Source of the DNA: an uncultured Roseburia sp.
GTDB lineage: Bacteria > Bacillota > Clostridia > Lachnospirales > Lachnospiraceae
Assembly (NCBI GenBank): GCA_900539115.1
Contig: UQAQ01000037.1
Span: forward strand, 1 to 30,838
Length of the DNA: 30,838 nucleotides
Reading direction: 5' to 3'
A program made the translations under genes and the position numbers. The first letter of the stretch is position 1. The number at the start of each line of letters is the position of its first letter. Below the pieces are notes generated by a model. It ran no database searches, was not told the DNA's origin, and saw nothing but the letters and a program-made list of their open reading frames with translations. Shown here in pieces: positions 22,745 to 30,838 of the stretch.

Positions 22745-23847
22745 ATGAAAACTATGGATGCGTTTGAAAAAATTATTCAACTTTCAGAGGAGCGTCCTAT
22801 CACTCCAAGCAGCCTTTTTCTTGTCGGACAACTGCTTGGAAAAAGCCGCTTTATTAAAAAATGTAATACAATGAAAGTAGATGGAAAACGTTCTCAAAGT
22901 CAGATTAAAAACGGTGACATCCTTCTTTCTTATATCGGTTTGCTTTGCCAGGGAAAAACCGCTTACGAAGATATCCGCAAAATGTTAGAGGATCCCGGTT
23001 ACTATGAACGTGCACTTGGAATCACAAGCACTATTCCATCTGCCGAAACACTGCGTCAGAGAATGGATGATATCGGTTCTTCTCTTAGAAGGAATCTCCT
23101 TGATGTCAATGTTGAAATGTTTCATACCTATAACATGGAACCGACCCCAATTTCAGAAGAGTTCGTTCCCGTTGACCTTGATGTTACCCCACTGGATAAT
23201 TCAAAGACTTATAAAGAAGGCGTTTTATACAATTATAAAGGTTATTTTGGTTATGCACCAATGATGCCGCCGAAAATCTCGGCATTCTTATAGAGGATGG
23301 TTCGCGGTTTATCGTGAAAAACAATCTTCGCCGCGGTGAATCTAAACAGGAATGGCTTGATAAAGTAAAGGAATGCTGCAAAGATATCTGCCATCCACGT
23401 GACGGAAAAACCATATATGTTGGTTCCTTATGGAAAGCCGTTAATTATACAGATGTCGAAGGAAACAGTAAAACGGTCACCACGCGGATCGTGTATAAAG
23501 TAATAGAACGCACCATGGATAAAAACGGCCAGCTTCTGATCATGCCTGATATTGAATGTAATACATTTTGGACAAATCTTGACTGGAATGATGACGATAT
23601 TATAAAGGGGTATCATGCTCATAGTGAATGCGAACAATATCACAGTGAGATCAAAACGGATATGGATGTAGAAAGGCTTCCATCCGGTAAGTTTGAGACC
23701 AATGAACTCGTACTCGAATTAACGATACCGGCCTATAATATTTTACGGATGATCGGTCAGTCCTCACTAAAAAGCGAATGTGCGCCCAAAAGCCAACATC
23801 CTGCCAAACGTTGCAGAATCCAAACAGTAATGAATAAGATGAGATAG
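22745..23847 (+). pseudogene. Decayed IS1380-family transposase
   Basis: Two fragments of one transposase. The first frame (22745-23293) gives the IS1380-type N-terminus (MDAFEKIIQLSEERP, VDLDVTPLDNS, YNYKGYFGYAPM). At 23261-23267 the sequence jumps to the other side of a large internal gap and into another frame: from about 23263 that frame reads DAAENLGILIEDGSRFIVKNN and runs to 23847, ending RMIGQSSLKSECAPKSQ and a short degraded tail. Missing are the residues that normally lie between the YAPM segment and the NDAAENLGI segment, which include part of the DDE core. The C-terminus is also shorter than usual. The gene cannot make an active enzyme. Clear terminal inverted repeats were not recognised. 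Confidence 0.88.
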
Positions 23848-23954
23848 ATCGCCGGACATAGATGTATATAAACAATTTGCGCTAATGTAAATTTTGTGGC
23901 AAAAGATATTTCGGAAATAAATTCACAGTAAGTATTTGAGTTAGGAGGAATACG

Positions 23955-24527
23955 ATGAAATACGATAAGGAAATACAAACTCAATATGGCTTTATACATG
24001 GCAGTAAAACGCTTGTATTTATAAAGACAGGACGAGGGGGGAGTATTTATGGATATCAGGATAAATATGTGCGGATTTCCCATGCGATAAATGATCGATT
24101 TGGTTATTCCGTCTGTGTTTCTGCAAACCCGCCTGAGCGGGAAAGTGATCTGTCGGAAGAGATAGCGTTTATTAATCAACAACAGCAACTTGACGATATA
24201 TATTTTATAGGTGTTTCAAATGGAGCACTGGTGGGCGCGCAGCAAGGATATCGAGAATCCCGGATAAAGGGGATGCTTTTGATCAATGGTCCTCTTATGA
24301 TAAACTGGTACAAAACCCGCAAAGGAATAGAAGCGTTTTGTGGAAAAAGGGTACGTATGCTTTATGGGGAACGCGACCCGTCTGTCCGCTATATTGAATT
24401 GTTGGATCTTATACGTTCGGATGTTTTACATTATGCTATTTGTGAAGGCGCGGATCATCATTTTGCCGGAAAAGAAAATTATTTTAACAGAGAGATAATG
24501 GATTTTTTGCAAAAGTTACAGGAATAA
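23955..24527 (+). CDS. Alpha/beta-hydrolase-like protein
   Basis: 190 residues. It has a small alpha/beta-hydrolase fold: nucleophile elbow GVSNGA with S88, a candidate acid D141 in YGERDPSV, and a His in EGADHHFAG (H168 or H169), giving a full Ser-Asp-His set. The strand-turn KTGRGGSIYGYQDKY at 24-38 occupies the oxyanion-loop position. No signal peptide is present, so it is cytoplasmic. Substrate is unknown. The ribosome binding site TTAGGAGG is strong. The metallophosphatase gene follows 24 bp later. It begins about 107 bp after the transposase remnant, an interval in which I see no other feature. Confidence 0.8.
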   Translation: MKYDKEIQTQYGFIHGSKTLVFIKTGRGGSIYGYQDKYVRISHAINDRFGYSVCVSANPPERESDLSEEIAFINQQQQLDDIYFIGVSNGALVGAQQGYRESRIKGMLLINGPLMINWYKTRKGIEAFCGKRVRMLYGERDPSVRYIELLDLIRSDVLHYAICEGADHHFAGKENYFNREIMDFLQKLQE

Positions 24528-24551
24528 ATGAAAACGCAGAAAGGAGCTAAA

Positions 24552-25262
24552 ATGGCGACATATGTAATCGGTGATATTCATGGACAATTGGAACAGCTGA
24601 AAGTCCTGCTGGAAAAGATGAAATTCAATGAAAATGACGAACTGTATGTGATGGGGGATGTCGTGGACCGTGGACCGGATCCCATCAAAGCATTGCAGTA
24701 TCTGATGACGCTGCCAAATTGTGTATGTATCGCAGGAAATCATGAATGGATGGCACTGGAAAGTCTGAAACTTATGTCAAATGAAATAACGGAAGAGTTT
24801 ATCCAAACGCTTGATGAAAATCAGGTAACGATACTGCTTGACTGGCTTCGCAACGGAGGAAAAACGACGATGGATCAATTTTGTAAATTGTCGAAGGAAG
24901 AGCGTCAGGAAGTGCTTGATTTTATAGGCGATTTTGAAGCATATGCGGAATTGGAAATCCAGGGACAAAAATATCTTCTGGTTCATGCCGGCTTGAATGA
25001 TTTTTATTATAAAAAGCCGATCGAAGAGTATACCATTGATGATCTGCTATGGACGCGCACCGATTATGAGATACCCTACTACGAAGATAAAATCGTGATC
25101 ACAGGGCATACACCAACACAGACAATTCTTGGAAATGACAGACCCGGTTATATTTATCGCAAATATAATCATATTGCCTTGGATTGTGGTGCCTGTTCAC
25201 ATAACGGACGTCTCGCCGGAATATGTTTGGAAACGGGGAAGGAGTATTATTCGAGGGAGTAG
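24552..25262 (+). CDS. PPP-family metallophosphatase (Ser/Thr phosphatase-like)
   Basis: 236 residues from the ATG at 24552, which follows AAAGGAG at 24539-24545; an ATG at 24528 directly abuts the previous stop and has no ribosome binding site. The calcineurin-like signature is complete: GDIHG (D8, H10), GDVVDRG, GNHE, a later His in LLVHAGL and TGHTPT. The spacing matches the bacterial PPP enzymes (PrpA/PrpB, ApaH-like) that dephosphorylate Ser/Thr/Tyr phosphoproteins or cleave dinucleoside tetraphosphates. It uses a two-metal (Mn or Fe) site in the cytoplasm. Which substrate applies is not clear. Confidence 0.9.
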   Translation: MATYVIGDIHGQLEQLKVLLEKMKFNENDELYVMGDVVDRGPDPIKALQYLMTLPNCVCIAGNHEWMALESLKLMSNEITEEFIQTLDENQVTILLDWLRNGGKTTMDQFCKLSKEERQEVLDFIGDFEAYAELEIQGQKYLLVHAGLNDFYYKKPIEEYTIDDLLWTRTDYEIPYYEDKIVITGHTPTQTILGNDRPGYIYRKYNHIALDCGACSHNGRLAGICLETGKEYYSRE

Positions 25263-25302
25263 AAATTGTAGATTTACAAGGGGAAACTACCGAGAAATCT
25301 GC

Positions 25303-25331
25303 TTGAAAATGAGATACAATAATTGTAAAAT
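25303..25331 (+). promoter_or_regulatory. Promoter of the UDG-like gene
   Basis: TTGAAA (25303-25308), 17-bp spacer, TAAAAT (25326-25331), 29 bp before the start at 25361, which has a strong AAGGAGAGG ribosome binding site. Confidence 0.6.
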
Positions 25332-25360
25332 TTATTTTTGAAGAAAAGGAGAGGATTGAA

Positions 25361-26257
25361 ATGAATGCAGAAGAAAGTCGTAAAATAATGAATGATTTTA
25401 ATTTTGGTGGGCTGTATGAGTGCTATGATATAGAGAAAGGGATATATCATAAATTTGAAACGGATCAGAATGGTAAAGTTTATGCGAAATTAGAAATGGC
25501 TGATAATATATCTAATCTAAAACCAATATTAACTGTGAAAGAAGAATTAGACAAAACCTTAAAGGATACAGAACTTAGATGCGGTATCATTTCCAATGGA
25601 AATCATGGATTGGATTTGCTGGAGGTTTATAATCTAAATCATAAAAAAGATGAAAGTGAGTTTAAGGAATTTTTAAAGAAATTTGATGAAGAACCAAGAG
25701 TGATGTTTGTGTTTGATTCGCCGGCTAATAATTTGAAGGATTGTTTTGGATATGATGAAAACTTGGAGGCTTTATTTAAAAAAGAACCGAAAGAGTTTTT
25801 GTGTAAACATCTGTGGAGATCAAAAGATTTGGATATAGATAATTGTAAAAGTGAGGACATGCTTACAGGATCAAAATCTTATGGTCAGATGATCGTTTCA
25901 TTTATGTATAACTACAAAATGAAAAATGTATATACGACAAATTTATTCCGATATGAGATTACTGCTAGAAACAAAGAGGCATTTGTATCACTGGGATCTA
26001 TGAATAAAAAAGATTTGGTTAATCCGGTTTTTAAAGATATATTTTTGAAAGAGGTTGAAGCGTTTAAGCCGGATATTATTGTTCCGGTTGGAATGACGGT
26101 ATATAATTACTTAAATACTAAAACAAGACTAGGACAACTTGGTGGTAGAAAATTAGTTCCTGTGTACCATCCAAAGGCAAGAGTTACCCGAGAGGACAAG
26201 AAGAAATGTTTTGACCATTTAAAAGAGGAAATAAACCATGTACGCGACAGCAAATAA
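25361..26257 (+). CDS. Uracil-DNA-glycosylase-fold-like protein
   Basis: 298 residues. Residues 1-105 are unrecognised. From about 112 the pattern resembles the uracil-DNA glycosylase superfamily: VMFVFDSPANN in the first-motif position, YTTNLFRYE, PDIIVPVGMTVYNYL, and a late VPVYHPKAR with H270, near where the family has its catalytic HPS/HP motif. The classic water-activating GEAPG or GQDPY motif is not seen, so activity may differ. The gene is AT-rich by eye. Its last 20 bp overlap the start of a WYL-type regulator, which suggests a two-gene unit of regulator and effector. The UDG assignment is moderate. Confidence 0.6.
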   Translation: MNAEESRKIMNDFNFGGLYECYDIEKGIYHKFETDQNGKVYAKLEMADNISNLKPILTVKEELDKTLKDTELRCGIISNGNHGLDLLEVYNLNHKKDESEFKEFLKKFDEEPRVMFVFDSPANNLKDCFGYDENLEALFKKEPKEFLCKHLWRSKDLDIDNCKSEDMLTGSKSYGQMIVSFMYNYKMKNVYTTNLFRYEITARNKEAFVSLGSMNKKDLVNPVFKDIFLKEVEAFKPDIIVPVGMTVYNYLNTKTRLGQLGGRKLVPVYHPKARVTREDKKKCFDHLKEEINHVRDSK

Positions 26258-27223
26258 AAAGATGCTTAATATGCTCATTTTAGATATCCTAAAAGAGCAT
26301 TCCGATGAAAATCATCACCTGACGCAGCAGCAAATTCTTCGCATACTCAAAAGAGATTATGGGATGGAATGTGACCGGCGGTCTGTGAAAATAATTTGGA
26401 ATATCTGCAGGAATTTGGCTATGAAATTTCCATGGAAAAAGGGTATTATCTGATGGAGCGGGAGTTTGAAGACTCCGAGCTCCGATTCCTTATTGATGCC
26501 GTTTTATTCTCAAAAGGAATTTCCGGTGCTCAGGCGAAAGATTTGATCGAGAAGCTAAAAAAGCAATCGAGTAAATATTTTGAGCCTAAATTAACACATA
26601 TTTCTTATTTGCCGGAACTGCACAAGGTGGATAATAAGCAGTTGATGTATGTGATCGGTGTAATAGAGGATGCGATAGAAAACGAAAAGAAAATCAGTTT
26701 TATTTACAATGATTATGATACAGACTTCAAATTGCGTCCAAGGCGGGAAAAGCGATACATAATGAATCCGTATCAACTGATCATTAATAATGGACGTTAT
26801 TATCTCCTTGGAAATTACGATAACTATGACAATGTGGCACATTGCCGGGTGGATCGGATTACCGATATTGTGATATCAGATGAGGCAAGAAAACCGATGA
26901 AGTGTGTCAAAGGGTTGCAAAAAGGAATCAATCTTCCCAAACATATGGCAGAACATATGTATCTGTTTGGAGGAGAAGGCAGCAGAATTTTAATGAAAGC
27001 CAAAAAGAGCATTTTTAATGATCTGGTGGACTGGTTTGGAACAGATTTTTCTGTATTGTCCGAAGAAAAGGATTGGTATACGGTATCGCTGTGCTGTAGT
27101 GAAGATGCAATGTTTTTGTGGGCGATGCAATACAATACCAACGTGGAGATTCTTGAACCTATAAACCTGCGGGAGAAAATCGGGGAACGGACCAGAGAGA
27201 TGGCAGAGAAATATGGTAAATAG
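26238..27223 (+). pseudogene. WYL-domain transcriptional regulator, frameshifted
   Basis: An N-terminal helix-turn-helix reads in one frame (26238 to about 26391: MLNMLILDILKEHSDENHH, LTQQQILRILKRDYGMECD, RRSVK). The remainder (from about 26390 to 27223) reads in another frame: NNLEYLQEFGYEI, then the WYL domain with KISFIYNDYDTD, YIMNPYQLIINNGRYYLLG and YDNVAHCRVDRITDI. Adding a single A to the AAAA run at 26388-26391 restores one 328-residue protein of normal layout (HTH, WYL, WCX). WYL regulators often control DNA-damage or defence genes by sensing nucleic-acid ligands. Its start overlaps the UDG-like gene by 20 bp. It may be truly broken, phase-variable or a sequencing slip. Confidence 0.85.
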
Positions 27224-27272
27224 TAAAATGAAGTTTATCTTTTGTAACTAATTTAGTTGTAGTCTTAATTCG

Positions 27273-27410
27273 AAACCAGAGCCCGTAGTTTCCCGATGAG
27301 GAATTTAGAACACCATCGGTGCCTAGAGGGCGTAGTTTGCCCTCAGGCACCGCTATGAGTGTTCTTCTAAGCGGAAGCGGTTCCGAATGGGAAACTACGG
27401 GCTCTGGTTT
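27273..27410. repeat. 138-bp nested palindrome
   Basis: The outer arms are a perfect 22-bp inverted repeat at 27273-27294 and 27389-27410 (core cagagcccgtagtttccc). Inside are GAACAC/GTGTTC (27308-27313 with 27359-27364), GGTGCCT/AGGCACC (27318-27324 with 27345-27351) and GAGGGC/GCCCTC (27326-27331 with 27339-27344) around a 7-nt loop. The whole can fold into one long stem with internal loops. The motif cgtagttt appears in the outer left arm and again at the apex. It lies between the WYL gene and the valS promoter and fits a MITE-like or structured element. No ORF is evident. Confidence 0.88.
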
Positions 27411-27438
27411 TGGAATAAAACTCTACAACAAATTTTTC

Positions 27439-27467
27439 TTGACATTTCCCCCAAAACCCCCTATTAT
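27439..27467 (+). promoter_or_regulatory. Promoter of valS
   Basis: TTGACA (27439-27444), 17-bp spacer, TATTAT (27462-27467), directly upstream of the T-box leader. Confidence 0.78.
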
Positions 27468-27469
27468 AA

Positions 27470-27778
27470 AAGATAAGTGAAATGCGTGGAAGAAGAGGAG
27501 TACACAAAGAAACGCCAGCAGAGAGGATTTTCACCGGCTGAAAGAAATCCGGCAAGTGGTTTGTGGAAGGTAGCTTCGGAGCATGATCTTTGAAGCAGAT
27601 GTGTGTAGAAGATCACGGTTCGCCCCGTTATCGGCAGAATGAGGAATAAAACGCAGGAGAGAGGAAACCTGCATTTATTTGAAATAAGGTGGTACCGCGG
27701 CTTTGCCGCCCTTATAGAGGGAAGGTACCTGATTGAAGCGAATGACTCCGGAAGGTATTCTTCCAGAGTTTTTTTATT
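27470..27778 (+). ncRNA. T-box leader of valS
   Basis: The T-box bulge sequence AAGGTGGTACCGCGG (27686-27700) is unmistakable; its UGGU pairs with the free 3' end of uncharged tRNA. Stem I lies at about 27480-27600. Its specifier loop reads GAAGGTAGCTTCGGAGC; aligned to the usual GAA-codon-purine layout, the codon is GUA at 27570-27572, which is valine and matches the gene. The leader ends in an intrinsic terminator. Uncharged tRNA-Val should stabilise the antiterminator and allow valS transcription. Confidence 0.95.
27745..27777 (+). terminator. T-box terminator
   Basis: ACTCCGGAAG (27745-27754) pairs with CTTCCAGAGT (27760-27769) with one wobble around loop GTATT, followed by a run of T to 27775. 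It competes with the antiterminator that includes the T-box sequence. Confidence 0.9.
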
Positions 27779-27794
27779 ATTATCGGAGGTAATC

Positions 27795-30443
27795 ATGAGA
27801 AAAGAATTGGAAAAAAATTATGATCCAAAAGACATTGAAGACCGTCTTTATTCCAAATGGATCAGCAAGAAGTATTTTCATGCGGAAGTAAATCCGGATA
27901 AGAAACCGTATACGATCGTAATTCCGCCACCAAACATCACGGGACAGCTTCACATGGGACATGCCCTTGACAATACGCTGCAGGACATTCTCATTCGTTT
28001 TAAGAGAATGCAGGGTTATGAAGCTCTTTGGCTTCCGGGAACTGACCATGCGTCGATTGCGACCGAAGCGAAGATCGTCGAGGCGATGCGAAAAGAGGGA
28101 ATCACGAAAGAGGATATCGGACGTGAAAAATTTCTGGAGCGTGCCTGGGACTGGAAAAAACAGTACGGCGGACGTATCGTATCCCAGCTTAAGAAAATGG
28201 GATCTTCCTGTGATTGGGACAGAGAGCGTTTTACGATGGACGAGGGCTGCAATAAAGCCGTTAAGGAAGTATTTGTAAAACTTTATAATAAAGGATTGAT
28301 CTACCGCGGTGAGCGTATCATCAACTGGTGCCCTCATTGTCTGACATCCATTTCCGATGCCGAGGTAGAGTACGAAGATCAGAAGGGACATTTCTGGCAT
28401 CTGCGCTATCCGTTTGCGGATGGAAGCGGTTATATCAATTTGGCGACAACCCGTCCGGAAACTCTTTTGGGAGATACGGCGGTGGCTGTCAATCCAAACG
28501 ATGAACGATACAAAGATCTGGTTGGAAAAATGCTTGTCCTTCCATTGGTTCACCGCGAGATTCCGTTGATTGCGGATGATTACGTAGATATGGAATTTGG
28601 AACCGGTGTCGTAAAGATCACGCCGGCACACGACCCGAACGACTTTGAAGTAGGACTTCGCCACAATCTGCCAATTATCAATGTAATGACAGACGACGCG
28701 AAGATTGTCGATGAATACGAGAAATACGCCGGAATGGACCGCTACGAAGCACGTGAAGCCATCGTAAAAGATCTGGAAGCAGAAGGCGCATTGGTAAAAG
28801 TAGAAGATCACGATCATAACGTAGGAACCTGCTACCGCTGTGGTACGACGGTAGAGCCTCGTGTCAGCAAACAATGGTTCGTAAAGATGAAACCACTTGC
28901 AGGCCCGGCCATTGATGCGGTTAAAAACGGCGAGACAAAATTTGTGCCGGATCATTTTAATAAGACGTATTTCCACTGGCTTGAAAATATCCGTGACTGG
29001 TGTATCTCCCGTCAGCTTTGGTGGGGACATCAGATTCCGGCATTTTACTGTGACGACTGCGGAGAACTTGTCGTAACGAAGGAAAAGACGTGTAACTGTC
29101 CAAAATGCGGCAAAGAGATGCGTCAGGATCCGGACACGCTGGATACCTGGTTCAGTTCTGCACTGTGGCCATTTTCGACACTTGGCTGGCCGGATGATAC
29201 CGAGGAAATGAAATATTTCTATCCGACCAATACGCTTGTTACCGGTTATGATATCATTCCATTCTGGGTTATGCGAATGATGTTCAGCGGAATCGAGCAG
29301 ACCGGTCAGGTACCGTTTGACACAGTATTGATTCACGGTCTGGTACGTGATTCCCAGGGACGTAAGATGAGCAAATCCCTTGGGAATGGTATTGACCCAT
29401 TGGAAGTAATTGACAAATACGGTGCCGATGCGCTGCGTCTGACACTGGTTACCGGAAATGCACCGGGAAATGACATGCGTTTTTATTGGGAACGTGTCGA
29501 GGCAAGCCGTAACTTTGCCAACAAAGTATGGAATGCATCCCGTTTTATTATGATGAATTTTGCTCAAAATGAAGAACTTGCGAACAAAGAAGTGTCTGCA
29601 GACGAACTTACACAGGCAGATAAATGGATTCTTGCAAAATGCAACCAGCTGGCAAAAGATGTCACAGCGTTGATGGAAACTTACGATCTTGGTATCGCGG
29701 TTCAGAAGATTTATGACTTTATTTGGGAGGAATTCTGCGACTGGTATATTGAGATGGTAAAACCACGTCTTTACAATGAAGAAGATGAGACAAAGGCAGC
29801 AGCACTTTACACCTTGAAAAAGGTATTGATTGATGCCTTGAAACTGCTTCATCCATATATGCCGTTTATTACGGAAGAAATTTACTGCACATTGATGGAC
29901 AATGACGATGATTCGATTATGATCTCGGCTTGGCCGGAATACACGGAAAGCATGAATTTTGCAGAGGATATGGATGCCGTAGAGTGCATCAAGGAAGCGG
30001 TAAAAGGAATTCGAAATGTTCGCGGTGAGATGAATGTACCACCGAGCAAGAAAGCAAAAGTGATCGTTGTGACAGAAGATGCCGAAGTAAAAGACATTTT
30101 CGAAACCAATAAAGTATTCTTTGCAACACTTGGTTATGCCAGCGAAGTAACGATTCAGGCGGACAAAACCGGTATTGAGAAAGATGCGGTTTCGGTTGTG
30201 ATCGATAAAGGTACGATTTATATGCCGTTTGCAGAACTTGTCGATGTGGCAAAAGAAATCGAGCGTCTGAAGAAAGAAGAAAAACGTCTGACCGGCGAAT
30301 TGAAACGTTCCGAAGGAATGCTTGGAAATCCAAATTTTGTCAATAAAGCACCGGCAAAGAAAATTGAAGAAGAGAAGGCAAAACTGGAAAAATATCAGAG
30401 CATGATGACTCAGGTAAAAGAACGTTTGGCTCAGCTTCAGTAA
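27795..30443 (+). CDS. valS: Valyl-tRNA synthetase
   Basis: 882 residues from the ATG at 27795, after CGGAGG; an in-frame opening from 27639 would lie inside the T-box and is rejected. It is a class I synthetase that charges tRNA-Val with valine and edits threonine. Visible features: PPPNITGQLHMGHAL (HIGH box 53-56), an editing domain with LATTRPETLLGDTAVAVNP, two Cys-rich zinc-like knuckles (CYRCG; FYCDDCGE with CNCPKCG), SRQLWWGHQIP, KMSKS in GRKMSKSLGNG near residue 525, the anticodon domain, and the C-terminal coiled coil that marks ValRS (about 815-882). The length is standard. The long opposite-strand frame is a codon-bias shadow. Confidence 0.98.
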   Translation: MRKELEKNYDPKDIEDRLYSKWISKKYFHAEVNPDKKPYTIVIPPPNITGQLHMGHALDNTLQDILIRFKRMQGYEALWLPGTDHASIATEAKIVEAMRKEGITKEDIGREKFLERAWDWKKQYGGRIVSQLKKMGSSCDWDRERFTMDEGCNKAVKEVFVKLYNKGLIYRGERIINWCPHCLTSISDAEVEYEDQKGHFWHLRYPFADGSGYINLATTRPETLLGDTAVAVNPNDERYKDLVGKMLVLPLVHREIPLIADDYVDMEFGTGVVKITPAHDPNDFEVGLRHNLPIINVMTDDAKIVDEYEKYAGMDRYEAREAIVKDLEAEGALVKVEDHDHNVGTCYRCGTTVEPRVSKQWFVKMKPLAGPAIDAVKNGETKFVPDHFNKTYFHWLENIRDWCISRQLWWGHQIPAFYCDDCGELVVTKEKTCNCPKCGKEMRQDPDTLDTWFSSALWPFSTLGWPDDTEEMKYFYPTNTLVTGYDIIPFWVMRMMFSGIEQTGQVPFDTVLIHGLVRDSQGRKMSKSLGNGIDPLEVIDKYGADALRLTLVTGNAPGNDMRFYWERVEASRNFANKVWNASRFIMMNFAQNEELANKEVSADELTQADKWILAKCNQLAKDVTALMETYDLGIAVQKIYDFIWEEFCDWYIEMVKPRLYNEEDETKAAALYTLKKVLIDALKLLHPYMPFITEEIYCTLMDNDDDSIMISAWPEYTESMNFAEDMDAVECIKEAVKGIRNVRGEMNVPPSKKAKVIVVTEDAEVKDIFETNKVFFATLGYASEVTIQADKTGIEKDAVSVVIDKGTIYMPFAELVDVAKEIERLKKEEKRLTGELKRSEGMLGNPNFVNKAPAKKIEEEKAKLEKYQSMMTQVKERLAQLQ

Positions 30444-30493
30444 TTTCGAACATTGCATTAGAATAACAGAAAGCCCGAGGATGGAAAATGATG

Positions 30494-30543
30494 TACCGAC
30501 CCCAAAAAGTTAGACCTAAAAATCTAACGATTGGAGGTCGGTA
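30494..30543 (+). promoter_or_regulatory. Hairpin at IS end that covers the orfA ribosome binding site
   Basis: TACCGACCCCAA (30494-30505) pairs with TTGGAGGTCGGTA (30531-30543) over 12 bp with a one-base bulge, enclosing a second stem GTTAGA/TCTAAC (30509-30514 with 30523-30528). The right arm contains the GGAGG ribosome binding site of the gene at 30549. An RNA started inside the element past the left arm could not form this stem. Confidence 0.75.
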
Positions 30544-30548
30544 TTTTT

Positions 30549-30838
30549 ATGGCTAAATATTCTTTTGAATTTAAAAAGAAAGTAGTTAATTCGTACTTAA
30601 ATGGTGAAGGTAGTTTTGAATTTGTAGCTAAAAAATATGAGATTCCCTCTTGCACTAATGTAAAGACGTGGGTTCGAAATTATAAAAACTTTGGCGATGA
30701 GGGGTTATTCCGTTCACGAAAAAATGAATTATATTCTTTCGAATATAAGCTTCATGTGGTAGAATTATATTTATCAAGTGAAATCTCATATCAAGATTTA
30801 GCACTGCAAGAAGGTATTACCACCCCCAGTATGATTGC
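30549..30838 (+). CDS. IS3-family transposase OrfA, partial at window edge
   Basis: 96 codons are visible and open to the end of the window. The start MAKYSFEFKKKVVNSYLNGE and FVAKKYEIPS..VKTWVRNYKNFGDEGLF form the first helix-turn-helix; YSFEYKLHVVELYLSS and YQDLALQEGI begin a second, as in IS150-type OrfA proteins with two HTH repeats. OrfA binds the IS ends and is normally fused by -1 frameshifting to the DDE integrase OrfB, which would lie beyond the window. The ribosome binding site GGAGG is at 30533-30537. No stop codon is seen. Confidence 0.88.
   Translation, partial: MAKYSFEFKKKVVNSYLNGEGSFEFVAKKYEIPSCTNVKTWVRNYKNFGDEGLFRSRKNELYSFEYKLHVVELYLSSEISYQDLALQEGITTPSMI

Larger units (their letters stand above)
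30492..30838 (+). mobile_element. Left end of an IS3-family element (IS150-like), continues past the window
   Basis: The left end starts TGTACCGACCCCAAAAAG, close to the TGT-ACCCC terminal repeats of IS3-family members, 48 bp after the valS stop. It is followed by the first transposase gene. The right end and target duplication are outside the window. Confidence 0.82.

Noticed and set aside
27780..30458. 892-codon open frame on the minus strand opposite valS
   Set aside because: It mirrors the valS gene exactly, lacks any recognisable domain or ribosome binding site, and its residue use (Cys-, His- and Phe-rich) is typical of an antisense shadow produced by codon bias.

Overview
The window looks like chromosomal DNA of a low-to-mid GC Gram-positive anaerobe of the class Clostridia, most likely a Lachnospiraceae-type gut bacterium. 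The basis is strong AGGAGG-type ribosome binding sites, an FMN riboswitch, a T-box leader, GHKL/LytTR two-component proteins, and housekeeping genes with Firmicutes-like sequences. No rRNA, tRNA or CRISPR array was seen.

Layout. 1-5342: a signalling cluster with two LytTR regulators (the first with a degenerate receiver), a membrane-anchored surface protein and a multi-membrane-span GHKL sensor kinase. 5380-9189: a LacI-family regulator divergent from a three-gene ABC importer of the sulfonate/taurine/nitrate type, with two LacI-type operator palindromes between them. 9197-13848: riboflavin operon with promoter, FMN riboswitch, terminator, an inserted-looking palindromic repeat, ribD, ribE, ribBA (with a 90-bp-period tandem duplication at its 3' end), ribH and a radical SAM gene. 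13869-16441: a bidirectional terminator, an unknown minus-strand gene and a PLP aminotransferase. 16505-17845: a nuclease-like gene followed at once by six tandem hairpin repeats. 17847-20065: a D-2-hydroxyacid dehydrogenase, a secreted metzincin-like protease and a small protein. 20121-22652: an AT-rich minus-strand pair, a large protein with a PD-(D/E)XK-type core and a small secreted protein. 22745-23847: a decayed IS1380-type transposase. 23955-27223: an alpha/beta hydrolase, a metallophosphatase, a UDG-like protein and a frameshifted WYL regulator. 27273-27410: a long nested palindrome. 27439-30443: a T-box-controlled valyl-tRNA synthetase. 30492-30838: the left end of an IS3-family element that runs off the window.

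How the genes work together. The first cluster probably senses an envelope or extracellular signal through the kinase and surface protein and relays it to the LytTR regulators. The importer is probably switched by its LacI neighbour. The four rib genes cover the riboflavin pathway from GTP and ribulose-5-phosphate, apart from the phosphatase step, under FMN control. valS is controlled by uncharged tRNA-Val. The remainder is a mosaic of single housekeeping genes and accessory or mobile DNA. The most unusual items are the hairpin arrays, the ribBA duplication, the pseudo-receiver regulator, the 656-residue PD-(D/E)XK-like protein, and an IS end whose hairpin covers its own ribosome binding site. 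No single previously undescribed system is proven by the sequence alone.
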